Part shown: positions 62,863 through 64,000 of the stretch, piece after piece | Layout of the letters: each line of letters opens with the position of its first letter | Numbering within the stretch: the stretch's first letter is position 1 | NCBI GenBank assembly: GCA_028281765.1 | Contig: JANQJF010000055.1 | Location: 183,147-247,146, forward strand | Length of the DNA stretch: 64,000 nucleotides | Origin: Planctomycetota bacterium | Lineage (GTDB): Bacteria > Planctomycetota > UBA1135 > UBA2386 | Direction: 5' to 3' | Program-made: the position numbers and the translations under genes | The notes under the pieces: generated by a model | Databases searched by the model: none | Told to the model about the DNA's origin: nothing | Seen by the model: only the letters and a program-made list of their open reading frames with translations

Positions 62863-63552
62863 TCATGCAGCCCGTCCTGGGATCTCGTCGGTGTGGAGGC
62901 GGCCGGCGCGGCGCCAGCCGGTGGTGAGGAGCCAGGAGCGAGCGGCGGTGACGGGAATAGACCACAACGCACCCGAGCCGATGATCTCGATGTCGATCGA
63001 CCAGCCATCGAACCATGGGCCGGAGGCGTAGTAGTCGAGGACGTGCACACGGTAGTTGTGGCGGCGGGCGTTGTTGAGGACGTACCCCAGCGCGTTGCGG
63101 ACTTCGCGGGGTGTCTCAAGAAGGTGCTCGTGGAAGCTGTCGGCGAAGATCTTGCCGCGGCGACGCCAGAGCTTGTTGAGTGCGCGGGCCATGCGAATCG
63201 TCAGGCCACTCATGCCGCGCGTGAGGGCTCGGCGATCGTTCGCCTCGACGATCAGATGGCAGTGGTTGCCCATGACCGAGTAGTGCACGAGGCGGAATCC
63301 GAAGCGCTCCTTCGCGGCGACGAAGACCTCGCGCAGGATCTTGTATGTGGCCTTTCGTCGCAACGACGGCAGGCCAGGAGCAAGCCGGATCGTGATGTGG
63401 AGCGGACAGCCCATCTTGAGCGCAGGCTTCTTCTTGTGCGAGACGCGGCTTCGATCACCGGTCGGCTTTCGCCCGGCGCGCTTGCGCCGGCCACCCCATT
63501 CGAGCGGAAACTGGAGAAGCCCTTGCCGCGCCTTCTTCACTTGCTTGACCAT
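62863..63552 (-). mobile_element. REP-associated tyrosine transposase-like (RAYT, Y1 HUH family)
   Basis: A 229-residue protein of the TnpA_REP/Y1 transposase family. The HUH motif is GNHCHLIVE (His97, His99). The catalytic tyrosine is probably Tyr157 in NALGYVLNNARRH. RMARALNKLWRRRGKIFADS is also typical. The N-terminus is very basic (RRKRAGRKP). It looks intact and lacks the partner genes of classical IS200/IS605 elements. Such enzymes act on single-stranded palindromic REP sequences and are often domesticated. REP-like palindromes occur elsewhere in this window (5257-5294, 18870-19027), but no matching repeats were found right next to the gene. Confidence 0.82.
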
Positions 63553-63782
63553 AGGAGAACGAGCGTATCCGAACGGGCATAAGAAGTCAATTGACCTCCA
63601 TGGTTTGGCCGCCGAAGAATTGTCCCCCAGTCAAGATTTAGGATCGGGACTAATCCGAACTCAGCGATACACCGTTCATCTGACACTCCCCAAGAACACG
63701 AACACCCACACACGAGCCTCCCCCGGCTCCCTCGTCGGCTTCAAGAGCCTGAGCGCGCCTGCTGCTCCTCGCACGGCCCCCC

Positions 63783-64000
63783 TCACCCATTCATCACCCC
63801 CACCACCTCCCGCGTCCCCTCCACGATCTCCCCCCACTTCCCTTCCCCCATCAACCCCGCCTCGACAAACCAACTCCCCCCGATCGCCGCCACCTCCTCC
63901 ACCGCCGCGTACCCCGCCGCATTCCCGAGGTTCACCCCCCCGGTCGGCACGAACCGCACCCCCGCCGGCCCGTACGGCCCGGCCAGCGCCTTCACCATCT
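63783..64000 (-). CDS. eda: KDPG aldolase, C-terminal part (cut by the window edge)
   Basis: The C-terminal 72 codons or so of a 2-dehydro-3-deoxyphosphogluconate/4-hydroxy-2-oxoglutarate aldolase. The signature RFVPTGGVNLGNA is the C-terminal active-site strand, followed by AIGGSWFVEAGLM. The enzyme cleaves KDPG to pyruvate and glyceraldehyde-3-phosphate in the Entner-Doudoroff pathway. The N-terminal part with the Schiff-base lysine lies beyond base 64000. Confidence 0.82.
   Translation of the reverse strand, partial: MVKALAGPYGPAGVRFVPTGGVNLGNAAGYAAVEEVAAIGGSWFVEAGLMGEGKWGEIVEGTREVVGVMNG

Noticed and set aside
1..64000. CRISPR arrays, rRNA and tRNA genes
   Set aside because: No regularly spaced direct repeats, rRNA-like stretches or convincing tRNA cloverleafs were recognised; GGTTCGAT at about 26459 lacks the rest of a tRNA.

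Overview
This 64 kb window is high-GC bacterial chromosome that most likely comes from a planctomycete (Planctomycetota). The strongest marker is the adjacent pair of a giant PSCyt1/DUF1549/DUF1553 cytochrome-domain protein and a Tat-type DUF1501 protein (13030-18869). The many large secreted or lipoprotein beta-propeller, TIG, kelch and LamG proteins agree with this. The phylum call is inference from gene content; there is no rRNA, and I could recognise no tRNA gene.

Layout. 1-603 holds the N-terminal part of an FG-GAP protein. 681-3866 is a thiolase-aconitase-family operon. 3968-7265 carries a PHP-domain lipoprotein, a TPMT-like methyltransferase, an M48 lipoprotein peptidase and a TerB-like gene. 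7427-11911 is a tandem pair of TIG plus seven-Asp-box lipoproteins, followed by proC on the other strand. 13030-18869 is the DUF1549/DUF1553-DUF1501 pair, followed by a striking nested palindrome. 19400-23637 holds ileS and an Ntn-hydrolase. 23654-29811 is a set of secreted proteins: a divergent paralogue pair and a GHL10-type glycosidase. 29816-36424 holds a DUF1801/histone-H1-like fusion, DUF6265, a PLP decarboxylase, a beta-lactamase-fold hydrolase and a bacterial voltage-gated channel. 36429-41065 has a Nudix gene with an in-frame amber codon, a PGM1-like ATP-grasp ligase, an M16 peptidase-TPR fusion and a DksA/TraR-type zinc-finger gene. 41087-53602 is mainly secreted proteins (14 kelch repeats, LamG) plus an M48/DUF898 pair. 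53625-56948 is a SWIM-SNF2 helicase. 57040-64000 contains a membrane protein, the selenoprotein locus, an ankyrin gene, a VOC protein, a RAYT-type transposase and the end of a KDPG aldolase gene.

The most important observation is at 58436-61339. Here one reading frame is interrupted by two in-frame TGA codons and otherwise encodes a single secreted protein: a ThuA-like domain, a DsbD-alpha-like domain and a TlpA-like thioredoxin. The second TGA replaces the first cysteine of the thioredoxin active site (W-TGA-P-P-C). The first sits in an L-TGA-L-C motif. Each TGA is followed by a perfect 7-bp hairpin at a distance suited to a bacterial SECIS, and the second hairpin has a GGUC loop, the same loop I recall from the E. 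coli fdhF element. I read this as a two-selenocysteine redox protein. No Sec machinery gene lies in the window, so this needs the rest of the genome.

Other structural signals are a dispersed MITE-like element of about 160 bp with 22-bp terminal inverted repeats (two copies), the palindromes at 5257-5294 and 18870-19027, and a C-terminal beta-rich module shared by several unrelated secreted proteins.
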